Shown here: piece by piece, positions 55,946 to 64,000 of the stretch
Numbering within the stretch: the stretch's first letter is position 1
Layout of the letters: every line of letters starts with the position of its first letter
Assembly: GCA_963777515.1 (NCBI GenBank)
Contig: CAVZQU010000008.1
Coordinates: 310,001-374,000, forward strand
Length of the DNA: 64,000 nt
Direction of reading: 5' to 3'
Source of the DNA: CAVSWT01 sp963777515
Lineage (GTDB): Bacteria; Bacteroidota; Ignavibacteria; Ignavibacteriales; Ignavibacteriaceae
Made by a program: the position numbers and the translations under genes
The notes under the pieces: generated by a model
The model's input: only the letters and a program-made list of their open reading frames with translations
Told to the model about the DNA's origin: nothing
Databases searched by the model: none

Positions 55946-57824
55946 ATGATTAAATTTGATGTAATTGTGGTTGGGGGAGGACACGCTGGAATTGAAGCAG
56001 CTTATTCTGCTGCTTCGATGGGTTGTAATGTTGGACTCGTTACAATGGATAGATATGCGATGGGACGAATGTCTTGTAATCCTGCAATTGGTGGAACAGC
56101 AAAAGGACATTTGGTTACGGGAGATTGATGCACTTGGTGGGGTGATGGGAAAAATTGCGGATCGAACAGGAATTCAATTTAGAATGTTAAATAAATCTAA
56201 AGGCCCGGCCGTTTGGTCTCCTCGATGTCAATCCGATCGAAAGCTTTATTCTGAAGAAGCATATAGGGTTGTAAACTCACATCCAAATATTATTATAGTT
56301 GAAGATTCTGTTGTTGATATTGTTGTTGAAGATAAAACTATCAAAGGAGTCAAAACTTCTAAAGGAAATGAAATACTTTGCAGTGCAGTTATTATTTCTG
56401 CAGGCACTTTTTTAAATGGTTTAATGCATACTGGATTAAAATCTGTTAGAGGAGGAAGATTTGGTGAAAAACATGCAACTGGAATAACTGAATCATTAAT
56501 CAATCATGGTTTTGAAACAGCACGATTAAAAACTGGAACACCTCCGCGTTTATCAAAGAACTCAATTAACTTTGACTTATTTGAAGAACAGCCTGGGGAT
56601 GAAAATCCTCAGCCTTTTTCTTTTCATACAGACAAATCGGATTTCCATTTTTACCGCAAGTAAGTTGTCATATTACTTATACAGATGAAAATGTTCATAA
56701 AATTTTGGAAAAGGGTTTTAAAGATTCTCCAATGTTTACTGGACTGATAAAAGGAGTCGGTCCTCGCTACTGTCCGTCAATAGAAGATAAAATTGTTAGA
56801 TTCTCTGATAAGCCGCAACATCAATTATTTTTAGAACCAGAAGGATTAGATTCTGATCTTAATTTATTTAAATGGATTTTCAACTTCTCTTCCTGCAGAA
56901 ATTCAAATTGAAGCAATCCATAAAATAAAAGGATTAGAAGAAGTTGAGTTAGTTCGGCCCGGTTATGCTGTTGAATATGATTTTTTTCCTCCGCATCAAG
57001 TTGATTTAACTTTAGAGACTAAGCTGATAAAAGGACTTTATTTTGCCGGACAAATAAATGGAACTTCAGGATATGAAGAAGCTGCGGCTCAAGGCATTGT
57101 TGCTGGAATAAATGCTGCTGCAAAGATTAAAGGAATGGAAGAATTTGTTCTTAAAAGAAGTGAAGCTTATATCGGGGTTTTAATTGATGATCTTGTAAAT
57201 AAATCAACTGATGAACCTTATAGAATGTTTACTTCGCGAGCTGAACATCGTTTACTGTTACGACAAGATAATGCGGATATTCGACTTGCTGGATACGGTT
57301 TTAAATATGGGTTAAATTCAAAAGAATATTACGATGAAGTTGAAGAAAGAAAAAACTTAATAAACAATAGTGTTGAAAATTTCAACAATATAAAAATTCA
57401 TGCTTCTTCTATCAATTCTTATTTAGAATCAAAAGGGCAGAATGGAATTAATTCGACGGAGACAGTTTCAAAATTATGTAAAAGGCCTGAATTAAATTTA
57501 AGAGAGTTATTAAATTATATTGAAAATAATGGATATATATTCATTAAGGATTTAAAAAGTGATGATGTTGCCCTTGAGCAAGTGGAAATTCAACTTAAAT
57601 ATGAAGGCTATATGAAACGCCAGCAGGAAATGGTTGAAAAATTAGAGAAGTACGAATCGGCACAAATTCCGCTCACGATGAACTATACAAATATAAAAGC
57701 ATTATCGGCTGAAGGAAGAGAAAAACTGAATAAAGTTAAACCAAGATCAATTGGACAAGCTTCGCGTATATCAGGAGTAACTCCTTCAGATATTTCTATT
57801 TTATTGGTATATTTGAAAAACTAA
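55946..57824 (+). CDS. mnmG: tRNA uridine-5-carboxymethylaminomethyl modification enzyme MnmG (three frameshifts)
   Basis: About 625 residues. FAD-binding start FDVIVVGGGHAGIEAAYSAASMG, then SCNPAIGGTAKGHLV; REIDALGGVMGKIADRTGIQFRMLNKSKGPAVWSPRCQ; and the C-terminal MnmE/tRNA-binding domain (AEHRLLLRQDNADIRL ... LSAEGREKLNKVKPRSIGQASRISGVTPSDIS). Breaks: near 56115 (GTTACGGGAG, one A too many), near 56648 (TTTCCATTTT, a C missing) and near 56875. Works with MnmE on U34 of tRNAs. Immediately downstream of the parS pair. Confidence 0.94.
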
Positions 57825-57839
57825 ACAGAGGGAATTTTT

Positions 57840-58523
57840 ATGGTGGACGTCCAAGAACAGTTTCTAAAAGAATTAAACTCTTTTTATTGGGAAAACGGAT
57901 TTAATCCCGATATCATGCAAGTAGAGCGCCTTGCCTATTTTGCAGAGTTAGTTGTTGATAAAAATGAAAGTATTAATTTAATTTCAAGACGTGATGCTGA
58001 AAAAATAATTGAAAATCATATTTTCATTTCATCTTACATCTCAAAATATATTCCTGATAAATGTACAAATTTTTTAGATATAGGAACCGGCGGGGGATTT
58101 CCTGGAATTCCGCTCGCAATTGTGCGTCCAGAATTAAGAGGAGTTCTTGTTGATTCAACCGGAAAGAAAATTGATGCAGTGACAGAATTTATTGATAAAT
58201 TAAAACTTGGCAATGTTAAAGCGGAAAACATGCGTGTTGAAAGCGATGAATTTAAGGAAAAATATGCAAACAAATTTGATCTTGTTGTTAGCCGGGCTAC
58301 TGTTCCATTGATAATATTATTTCGTTATTCAATTCCTTTGATAAAAGACAAAGCATATCTTGTCGCAATTAAAGGTGGAGAACTAGACGAAGAATTTAAA
58401 AAAGCAGAAATGAAATACAAATCTTATATAAGAAAATCTACTGTGTTCGATTTAAGTTACAAACCATCAAATATTAGAAACCAAAAAGGGAAGAAGCTCG
58501 TCTTGCTGGAGCTTCATAAATGA
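57840..58523 (+). CDS. rsmG: 16S rRNA (guanine527-N7)-methyltransferase
   Basis: 227 residues. The SAM-binding motif is FLDIGTGGGFPGIPLAIVRPE, preceded by INLISRRDAEKIIENHIFIS and followed by VVSRATVPL and the closing KGGELDEEF. Methylates G527 of 16S rRNA; loss gives low-level streptomycin resistance. It follows mnmG after 15 bp and overlaps murQ by 4 bp (ATGA). Complete and unbroken. Confidence 0.95.
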   Translation: MVDVQEQFLKELNSFYWENGFNPDIMQVERLAYFAELVVDKNESINLISRRDAEKIIENHIFISSYISKYIPDKCTNFLDIGTGGGFPGIPLAIVRPELRGVLVDSTGKKIDAVTEFIDKLKLGNVKAENMRVESDEFKEKYANKFDLVVSRATVPLIILFRYSIPLIKDKAYLVAIKGGELDEEFKKAEMKYKSYIRKSTVFDLSYKPSNIRNQKGKKLVLLELHK

Positions 58524-59455
58524 CATCATCTAAAGATAGTAAATCTTTGTTCAATGAAATTAGTAACCTGACAACCGAACAAAGAAATCCTAAATCAATG
58601 GACATAGATGCCCGGTCTACAAAAGAAATCTTAGAAATTATTAATAGCGAGGATAAAACAATTGCATTCGCTGTTGAAAAAGAAATTCCTTATATCGAGC
58701 AAGCAGTTGAAGTAATTGTTAATGCATTAAAATCAGGCGGAAGACTTTTATATTTTGGTGCCGGAACAAGCGGACGACTTGGAGTTGTTGATGCTTCTGA
58801 ATGCCCGCCAACTTTTGGAACTCCTTATGGATTAATTGATGGCTTTATTGCCGGTGGAAAAGAAGCGATGTTTCGTGCGCAGGAAGGTGCTGAAGATTAT
58901 GAAGAAAATGGTGCTAAGGATGTAATTGCAGTTAATGTAAATTCCAAAGATGTCGTTTGCGGCATTGCTGCAAGCCGTCGAACTCCCTATGTTGTGGGGG
59001 CAGTTAAAAAAGCAAAAGAGATTGGAGCTACTACTTTATTTGTTACAACAAACCCGCGTGAAAATTTTGATATAAAAGAAGTTGACATTGCAATGTGTCC
59101 TTATGTAGGACCGGAAGTAATCATGGGTTCAACAAGAATGAAAAGCGGGACAGCACAAAAGCTAGTATTAAATATGCTAACTACAACCGCCATGGTTCGT
59201 ATGGGCAAAGTTTATGAAAATATGATGATTGATCTTCAAATGACAAATAAAAAATTAGTCGAAAGATCAAAAAGAATAGTAATGACCATAACCGGAATTT
59301 CTTACGATGAAGCGGCAGAATATTTAGAAAAAGCCGGCGGGCATGTTAAAACTGCACTCGTTATGATTTTGGCAAACGTTAATGTAGATGAAGCCAAAGT
59401 ACGAATTGAAAAAGCAGACGGATTTGTGCGCAAAGCTATTGAATTAAAAAATTAA
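58520..59455 (+). CDS. murQ: N-acetylmuramic acid 6-phosphate etherase
   Basis: 311 residues. Characteristic start TEQRNPKSMDIDARSTKEILEIINSEDKTI; the SIS domain has YFGAGTSGRLGVVDASECPPTFG with the catalytic Glu, then GPEVIMGSTRMKSGTAQKLVLNM. The enzyme converts MurNAc-6-P to GlcNAc-6-P and D-lactate in peptidoglycan recycling. The start overlaps the rsmG stop, so it is in the mnmE-mnmG-rsmG-murQ run. Confidence 0.96.
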   Translation: MTSSKDSKSLFNEISNLTTEQRNPKSMDIDARSTKEILEIINSEDKTIAFAVEKEIPYIEQAVEVIVNALKSGGRLLYFGAGTSGRLGVVDASECPPTFGTPYGLIDGFIAGGKEAMFRAQEGAEDYEENGAKDVIAVNVNSKDVVCGIAASRRTPYVVGAVKKAKEIGATTLFVTTNPRENFDIKEVDIAMCPYVGPEVIMGSTRMKSGTAQKLVLNMLTTTAMVRMGKVYENMMIDLQMTNKKLVERSKRIVMTITGISYDEAAEYLEKAGGHVKTALVMILANVNVDEAKVRIEKADGFVRKAIELKN

Positions 59456-59461
59456 TATACT

Positions 59462-59541
59462 CACAAACCCAATTTCTTTAAGAATTGAGTTTGTGTATCT
59501 TAAGAAAGACAAATTTTTTGGGGTTCATTAAAGTGAACCCC
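59462..59541 (+). terminator. Two hairpins ending the mnmE-murQ run
   Basis: First hairpin 59462-59495 (CACAAAC ... GTTTGTG with an AATT extension). Second 59520-59541 (GGGGTTCA and TGAACCCC), followed by TTTCTTAATTTT. The second has the features of an intrinsic terminator. Confidence 0.8.
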
Positions 59542-59566
59542 TTTCTTAATTTTAAATAAATTAAAT

Positions 59567-60352
59567 ATGCAAAAACAAATTATTGTTCTCTTTTTTTTGG
59601 TGTTCTTTACAAACAATTCTTTTTCTCAGGTTGAAAAATTTCCGCAAGATTTCAAAAACTTTTTTACTGTCGGCGGGGATATTGCTACTGCCCCGCTTCA
59701 CTTTGATTCGAAAGATTGGATTTTATTTTCATCAACTATTGCTGTTACAGCCTCTGCAATGGCTGCTGATAACGATATTAGATCTTTTGCATTAAGGAGC
59801 AGAAGCAGTCTAAATGACAACTTATTTAATCTCGATAAGTATTTTTATATACCAACTGCTGCTGTTTCCGTATTTGGAATTTATGGCTATGGTTTGTTTG
59901 CAAAAAACGATAATATCCGAAAACTTGGATTGCGTTTAGGAGAAGCGACCTTTTATGCCTCGGTTCTCGATGTTCTTTTAAAGGGTATAATTGGCAGAAG
60001 AAGGCCCGAGGAAAATTTTGGTGATGTAACATTTAAGCCATTTAAATTTGATATAGATAAATCTTCCCTACCATCAGGACACACAATTCTTGCTTTTTCT
60101 TTTGCCTCTGTTATGGCTCATGAAGTTGATAACATCTATTGGAAAATCGGCTGGTATTCTTTTGCTTCTTTGGTTGGAATGTCGCGTGTATATCATGATA
60201 AACACTGGTCGTCAGATGTAATTTCAGCAGCGGCAATAGGTTATTTTATTGGAGACTTTGTGAATCATCATTATACAAATTCCGACAATCAAGACACAAA
60301 TCTTTCTTTAACTTTTTCATTTAATCAACTGGGACTTAGATATTCATTTTAG
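59567..60352 (+). CDS. PAP2-family lipid phosphatase
   Basis: 261 residues: signal-like N-terminus (IIVLFFLVFFTNNSFSQ), several membrane segments, and the three PAP2 motifs: KGIIGRRRP, SLPSGHTILAF, and SRVYHDKHWSSDVISAAAIGYFIG with the catalytic His. Such enzymes dephosphorylate undecaprenyl-PP or phosphatidic acid on the outer face of the inner membrane. The end at 60352 is 5 bp from mfd. Confidence 0.9.
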   Translation: MQKQIIVLFFLVFFTNNSFSQVEKFPQDFKNFFTVGGDIATAPLHFDSKDWILFSSTIAVTASAMAADNDIRSFALRSRSSLNDNLFNLDKYFYIPTAAVSVFGIYGYGLFAKNDNIRKLGLRLGEATFYASVLDVLLKGIIGRRRPEENFGDVTFKPFKFDIDKSSLPSGHTILAFSFASVMAHEVDNIYWKIGWYSFASLVGMSRVYHDKHWSSDVISAAAIGYFIGDFVNHHYTNSDNQDTNLSLTFSFNQLGLRYSF

Positions 60353-60357
60353 CAACG

Positions 60358-63300
60358 ATGAAGAATTTTTTTGATTTAAAAATATTTAATGATTTAGCTT
60401 CGCAAATAGGGAAGGATCGGTCCCAAAATAATATTTATATCTCCCCGTTATTTGGTGCTTCCAAAAGTTTTTTTATAAATCAATTATCAAAAACAGAAAA
60501 TCAAATTCTTTTACTTCTCCCTGATATTCAGTCGGTTGCCGAATTAAATGTTGAATTGAATTTAATTGGGCTTAATAAAAAGACAATTGCTTTCACCGAA
60601 TTTACGCCTGAATCGATTCAAGAAAAGCTTACAGAAATTTCTAAGAAGAAAAAGCTCATAATTATTTCCAGTTATGATTTGCTGAATTATGAGTTTCCTT
60701 CTAAAGAACAAGTTGAACAAAAAACAACAAATATTCAGGTCGGGGGAGATTTGATTTACGATGACTTGGTTGAGTATTTAAATTTACTCACCTACCAAAA
60801 AGATAAATTTGTTGAAGCTCCTGGATATTATTCACAACGAGGTTCCATCATTGATTTTTGGTCTTACAGTGAAAGGAATCCTGTTCGATTAGAATTTGAC
60901 GGAGATTTTTTAGAATCAATTCGCTACTTCGATCCGGAAAGCCAGCGTTCAATTGAAATTATTGATACAGCAACATTGGCAGGAGCTTTCGACAGCAAAT
61001 CAGCAAAAAGCTTTACAAACATTTTTGAATATTTAAATAATCCAATAATTCTTGCATCTTCGTTTGAATTAAAAAACTTAAACGAAGAAAAGATAAATGT
61101 GTTTAATTCAGAAGGTGATTCGCTGATATCAAATAAGAAAATCGAAGAAGAGATTCCCGAGGAGGTTGTAAATGGAGACGATGAGTTTCCAGAGCCATTC
61201 GAAGATGTTAAAAATAATATTCAAGAAAGTTTTATAGAGAAGAAAAACTTTCAATTATTATTAGAAAAAGAAAACACAAGCTGGATAATTGAAGAAGAAC
61301 TTTCAACTGAGAATGAAAGAATTAATCTTGGTTTTTCTGAAGTTCCTACAATCAATGGAAATTATGAAGTTCTTTTTAACACATTAAAAGAACATGCAGA
61401 AAAAAATTATGACATAACAATTACTTCTGAGAATGAACTTCAAACCACCAGACTGCATGATTTATTATCTGAATTTAGAGAAGAGCTCGCAGAATTAATT
61501 GATGAAGGTAAAATTAAATTAGAGACTCTTCCTCTAAAAAAAGGTTTTCTTCATAAAGAAGAGAAAATACTTTTGTTATCGGATTATCAAATATTTAACA
61601 AACCATACCGTACTAAATTATCATCAAATAAAAAATACAAGCGATCAAAATCAAAAGCATTTGCTTCAATTAAAAAAGGGGATTACGTAGTTCATGAAGA
61701 TTACGGAATAGGAAAATATGTTGGACTTGAGACCATAAAAATTGGTGAGACAAATCAAGAATCGATGAAAATTTTATATAGTGAAGGCGGAATTGTCTAT
61801 GTAAATCTAAATTACTTAACTCTTGTAAAAAAATATTCTTCAAATGAAAACCTAACGCCAACACTTTCAACTCTTGGCACATCTGATTGGGTAAACACAA
61901 AGCATAAAACCAAAAAGAAAATCAAAGAAGCTGCTCGTGAATTAATAGAGCTTTATGCTAAGCGCAAAGCAACCAAAGGCTTCGCTTTTGGAAGTGATAC
62001 AGTTTGGCAAAAAGAGCTTGAAGCATCTTTTCAATATGAAGATACTCCCGACCAGGAGAAAGTAACTGAAGAAGTTAAAGAAGATATGCAGGCAGAGAAT
62101 CCTATGGATAGGCTCATCTGCGGTGATGTTGGATTTGGAAAAACAGAGGTTGCCGTGCGTGCTGCATTCAAGGCCGTGCAAGAAGGGAAGCAAGCAGCGG
62201 TACTTGTGCCTACCACGATTTTAGCTGAACAGCATTACAACACGTTTAAGGATCGCTTAACTCAATTTCCAGTGAAGGTTGCTGCTTTGTCACGATTTCA
62301 AACAAAAAAACAACAAACTGAAATTCTTAAAGATTTAAGCGAAGGTAAAGTTGATGTTGTAATCGGAACCCACCGGTTAATTTCAAAAGATGTAAAGTTT
62401 AAAGATTTAGGAATATTAATTATTGATGAAGAGCATCGTTTTGGTGTAATGGCAAAGGAGAAATTACGATCAATAAAATTAAACGTTGATACTTTAACTT
62501 TAACTGCAACTCCAATTCCACGTACATTAAATTTGTCTTTGCTCGGGGCAAGAGATCTTTCAATCATTGCAACTCCGCCGCCAAACCGTCAGTCGATTTA
62601 TACGACTGTTTCTACGTTTGACATGTTTAAAATTAAAGAATGGATTTTAAATGAATTAAAACGAAACGGACAAGTTTATTTTGTACACGACCGCGTTCAT
62701 TCAATCGATAAGCTAGCGGCATACATTAATAAATATATTCCAGACATAAGGGTTGCAATTGCTCATGGACAAATGAAACCGACACAACTTGAAAATGTTA
62801 TTCACGGTTTCTTGAATAGAAAATATGACGTGCTTCTTTCAACAAAAATTATTGAATCAGGAATTGATATTCCAAATGTGAATACAATTATTGTTAACCG
62901 CGCTGATCGTTTTGGTCTTGCAGAACTTCATCAATTACGAGGCAGAGTTGGCAGATCAAACCGCCAGGCGCATGCATACTTTATTGTTCCTTCGTTAGGC
63001 GGAATTACAAAAAAAGCATTGCGCCGTTTGCAGGCAATTGAAGAATTTACTGATGTTGGTGCTGGATTCAATATTTCTATGCGCGATCTGGAAATTAGAG
63101 GTGCAGGAAATTTATTGGGAACAGAACAAACCGGATTTATAAATGATGTTGGTTTTGATCTTTATGTTAAGATGATTAACGAGGCTGTTGAAGAATTGAA
63201 GTACCAGGAATTCAAAGAAGTATTTAAGTCATTGCCGAAGCATGAAGAAAGAACGGAACCGACAATTGATACGTATTTTGAAATTGGCATTCCGGAAACA

Positions 63301-63759
63301 TACATGCCCGAACAAATGGACAGATTAAATTTCTACACTTCTCTGTATTCAATAAAATCTTTGGAAGAGTTGAATGAGTTAACAGATGAAATGCTGGACC
63401 GTTTTGGCCCTTTGCCTGTTTTAGTTGAACGATTAATCTCGGCAGCTAAATTAAAATATCATGCTTCCTATGCACTATTCCAGCGGGTTATAATTCAACG
63501 CAAAAATATATTCTTAATTCTTCCCCGCGGTGAAAAAGAAGATTACTATAAATTTAAATTTGTTGAACTCATGCGTTTTATAATGGATGAATATAAAGAC
63601 AAAGTTAAATTCAATCAGCAAAAAACAACGATGAAGTTAGTTATTACAAACAACTTTGAAACACCGGAAAAAATATTTGAGTTTTTAATTTCATTCAGCC
63701 AGGAAGTGATTGACTTATTTGGTGTTGAAATAAAAACAGAAGAATCTATGGTCCAATAA
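60358..63759 (+). CDS. mfd: Transcription-repair coupling factor
   Basis: 1133 residues, full length. The UvrB-like N-terminal region includes GDLIYDDLVEYLNLLTYQKDKFVEAPGYYSQRGSIIDFW. The CarD-like RNA polymerase-interaction domain is at GDYVVHEDYGIGKYVGLETI. The motor has GDVGFGKTE (Walker A), IIDEEHRFGVM and TATPIPRTLNLSL. The TRCF C-domain has YMPEQMDRLNFYTSLYSIKSLEELNELTDEMLDRFGPLP. It removes stalled RNA polymerase and recruits UvrA. Start chosen at the ATG 5 bp after the PAP2 stop. No frameshift. Confidence 0.97.
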   Translation: MKNFFDLKIFNDLASQIGKDRSQNNIYISPLFGASKSFFINQLSKTENQILLLLPDIQSVAELNVELNLIGLNKKTIAFTEFTPESIQEKLTEISKKKKLIIISSYDLLNYEFPSKEQVEQKTTNIQVGGDLIYDDLVEYLNLLTYQKDKFVEAPGYYSQRGSIIDFWSYSERNPVRLEFDGDFLESIRYFDPESQRSIEIIDTATLAGAFDSKSAKSFTNIFEYLNNPIILASSFELKNLNEEKINVFNSEGDSLISNKKIEEEIPEEVVNGDDEFPEPFEDVKNNIQESFIEKKNFQLLLEKENTSWIIEEELSTENERINLGFSEVPTINGNYEVLFNTLKEHAEKNYDITITSENELQTTRLHDLLSEFREELAELIDEGKIKLETLPLKKGFLHKEEKILLLSDYQIFNKPYRTKLSSNKKYKRSKSKAFASIKKGDYVVHEDYGIGKYVGLETIKIGETNQESMKILYSEGGIVYVNLNYLTLVKKYSSNENLTPTLSTLGTSDWVNTKHKTKKKIKEAARELIELYAKRKATKGFAFGSDTVWQKELEASFQYEDTPDQEKVTEEVKEDMQAENPMDRLICGDVGFGKTEVAVRAAFKAVQEGKQAAVLVPTTILAEQHYNTFKDRLTQFPVKVAALSRFQTKKQQTEILKDLSEGKVDVVIGTHRLISKDVKFKDLGILIIDEEHRFGVMAKEKLRSIKLNVDTLTLTATPIPRTLNLSLLGARDLSIIATPPPNRQSIYTTVSTFDMFKIKEWILNELKRNGQVYFVHDRVHSIDKLAAYINKYIPDIRVAIAHGQMKPTQLENVIHGFLNRKYDVLLSTKIIESGIDIPNVNTIIVNRADRFGLAELHQLRGRVGRSNRQAHAYFIVPSLGGITKKALRRLQAIEEFTDVGAGFNISMRDLEIRGAGNLLGTEQTGFINDVGFDLYVKMINEAVEELKYQEFKEVFKSLPKHEERTEPTIDTYFEIGIPETYMPEQMDRLNFYTSLYSIKSLEELNELTDEMLDRFGPLPVLVERLISAAKLKYHASYALFQRVIIQRKNIFLILPRGEKEDYYKFKFVELMRFIMDEYKDKVKFNQQKTTMKLVITNNFETPEKIFEFLISFSQEVIDLFGVEIKTEESMVQ

Positions 63760-63775
63760 TAAGCATAACAATGTC

Positions 63776-64000
63776 TTACTTTTTCACTTCTGTTTTTTGA
63801 TCCGGCACAAAATCCAGCACAATGGAATTCATACAAAATCGTTTATAAGTTGGAGGCGGACCGTCATCAAAAACATGTCCCAGATGAGCGCCGCATCTTC
63901 CGCACATAACTTCGGTTCTATCCATTCCATAAGAGGAATCATGTTCGTAAATAACACTGTTTTTTCTTATCGGTTCAAAAAAGCTTGGCCAGCCGCAGCC
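63776..64000 (-). CDS. msrB: Peptide-methionine (R)-S-oxide reductase MsrB, C-terminal part
   Basis: The minus strand encodes GCGWPSFFEPIRKNSVIYEH, RTEVMCGRCGAHLGHVF with zinc cysteines, and RFCMNSIVLDF with the catalytic Cys (RxCxNS). The gene runs off the window at 64000, so the N-terminus is missing. It reduces methionine-R-sulfoxide. Convergent with mfd, 16 bp apart. Confidence 0.92.
   Translation of the reverse strand, partial: GCGWPSFFEPIRKNSVIYEHDSSYGMDRTEVMCGRCGAHLGHVFDDGPPPTYKRFCMNSIVLDFVPDQKTEVKK

Noticed and set aside
1..64000. tRNA, rRNA, CRISPR arrays, prophage or intact insertion sequences
   Set aside because: None seen. The repeats are dispersed palindromes of variable core and not regularly spaced, and no transposase, integrase or Cas gene is present.

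Overview
The window reads as a chromosomal segment of a Gram-negative, AT-rich member of the Ignavibacteria (Bacteroidota/Chlorobi lineage). The main evidence is a set of secreted proteins ending in a type IX secretion (T9SS type A) sorting domain of the form YPNPFNPTTKIKYSIP...VYDILGREVATLV...KTKKMILLK, a TonB-dependent receptor with a carboxypeptidase-like N-terminal domain, and an mnmE-mnmG-rsmG block. Two parS-like sites between mnmE and mnmG suggest the right part lies near the replication origin.

Layout. 1-9.7 kb: a sodium:solute symporter with a HAD phosphatase, zf-TFIIB and LemA proteins, a TonB receptor behind a small His-rich membrane protein, an M48 protease, DUF5995, an EVE-domain protein and a Mut7-C RNase-like protein. 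9.9-22.7 kb: an aldo/keto reductase with an MmcQ/YjbR protein, a NAD-dependent epimerase, DUF5519, heme synthesis (hemB, hemY), an M14 peptidase, a secreted TPR protein, an EamA exporter, DUF5946, a divergent SDR/HxlR pair and a YHS-domain protein. 22.8-46.7 kb is accessory: five T9SS-exported proteins (a metzincin-like protease, a LamG protein, two beta-propeller proteins and one of unknown fold), a minus-strand run of exported NTF2-like/SnoaL proteins, a Tat-exported phytoene-desaturase-like oxidoreductase and a cupin facing a divergent CadC-like TPR regulator, then SCO1, a DODA-type dioxygenase, YceI and a Crp-family regulator. 46.8-54.2 kb is a chaperone island (clpB, htpG, DnaJ/CbpA-like, two Hsp20) with a HicAB toxin-antitoxin pair and an antitoxin-like small ORF. 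54.4-64 kb is housekeeping: mnmE, mnmG, rsmG, murQ, a PAP2 phosphatase, mfd and msrB.

Two genome-scale features stand out. First, a family of 28-29 bp palindromes sits inside T9SS sorting-domain coding sequence, repeatedly at the same two positions of the domain, adding about ten codons each time. These behave like protein-coding palindromic elements. A separate family of about 115-140 bp composite elements with terminal inverted repeats fills the intergenic gaps. Second, about fifteen genes, including essential ones (hemB, clpB, mnmE, mnmG), carry single-base frameshifts, many in short homopolymers. This looks like long-read assembly error rather than biological decay, so I list reconstructed full-length genes and give the break points.

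No tRNA, rRNA, CRISPR array, prophage or intact transposase was seen.
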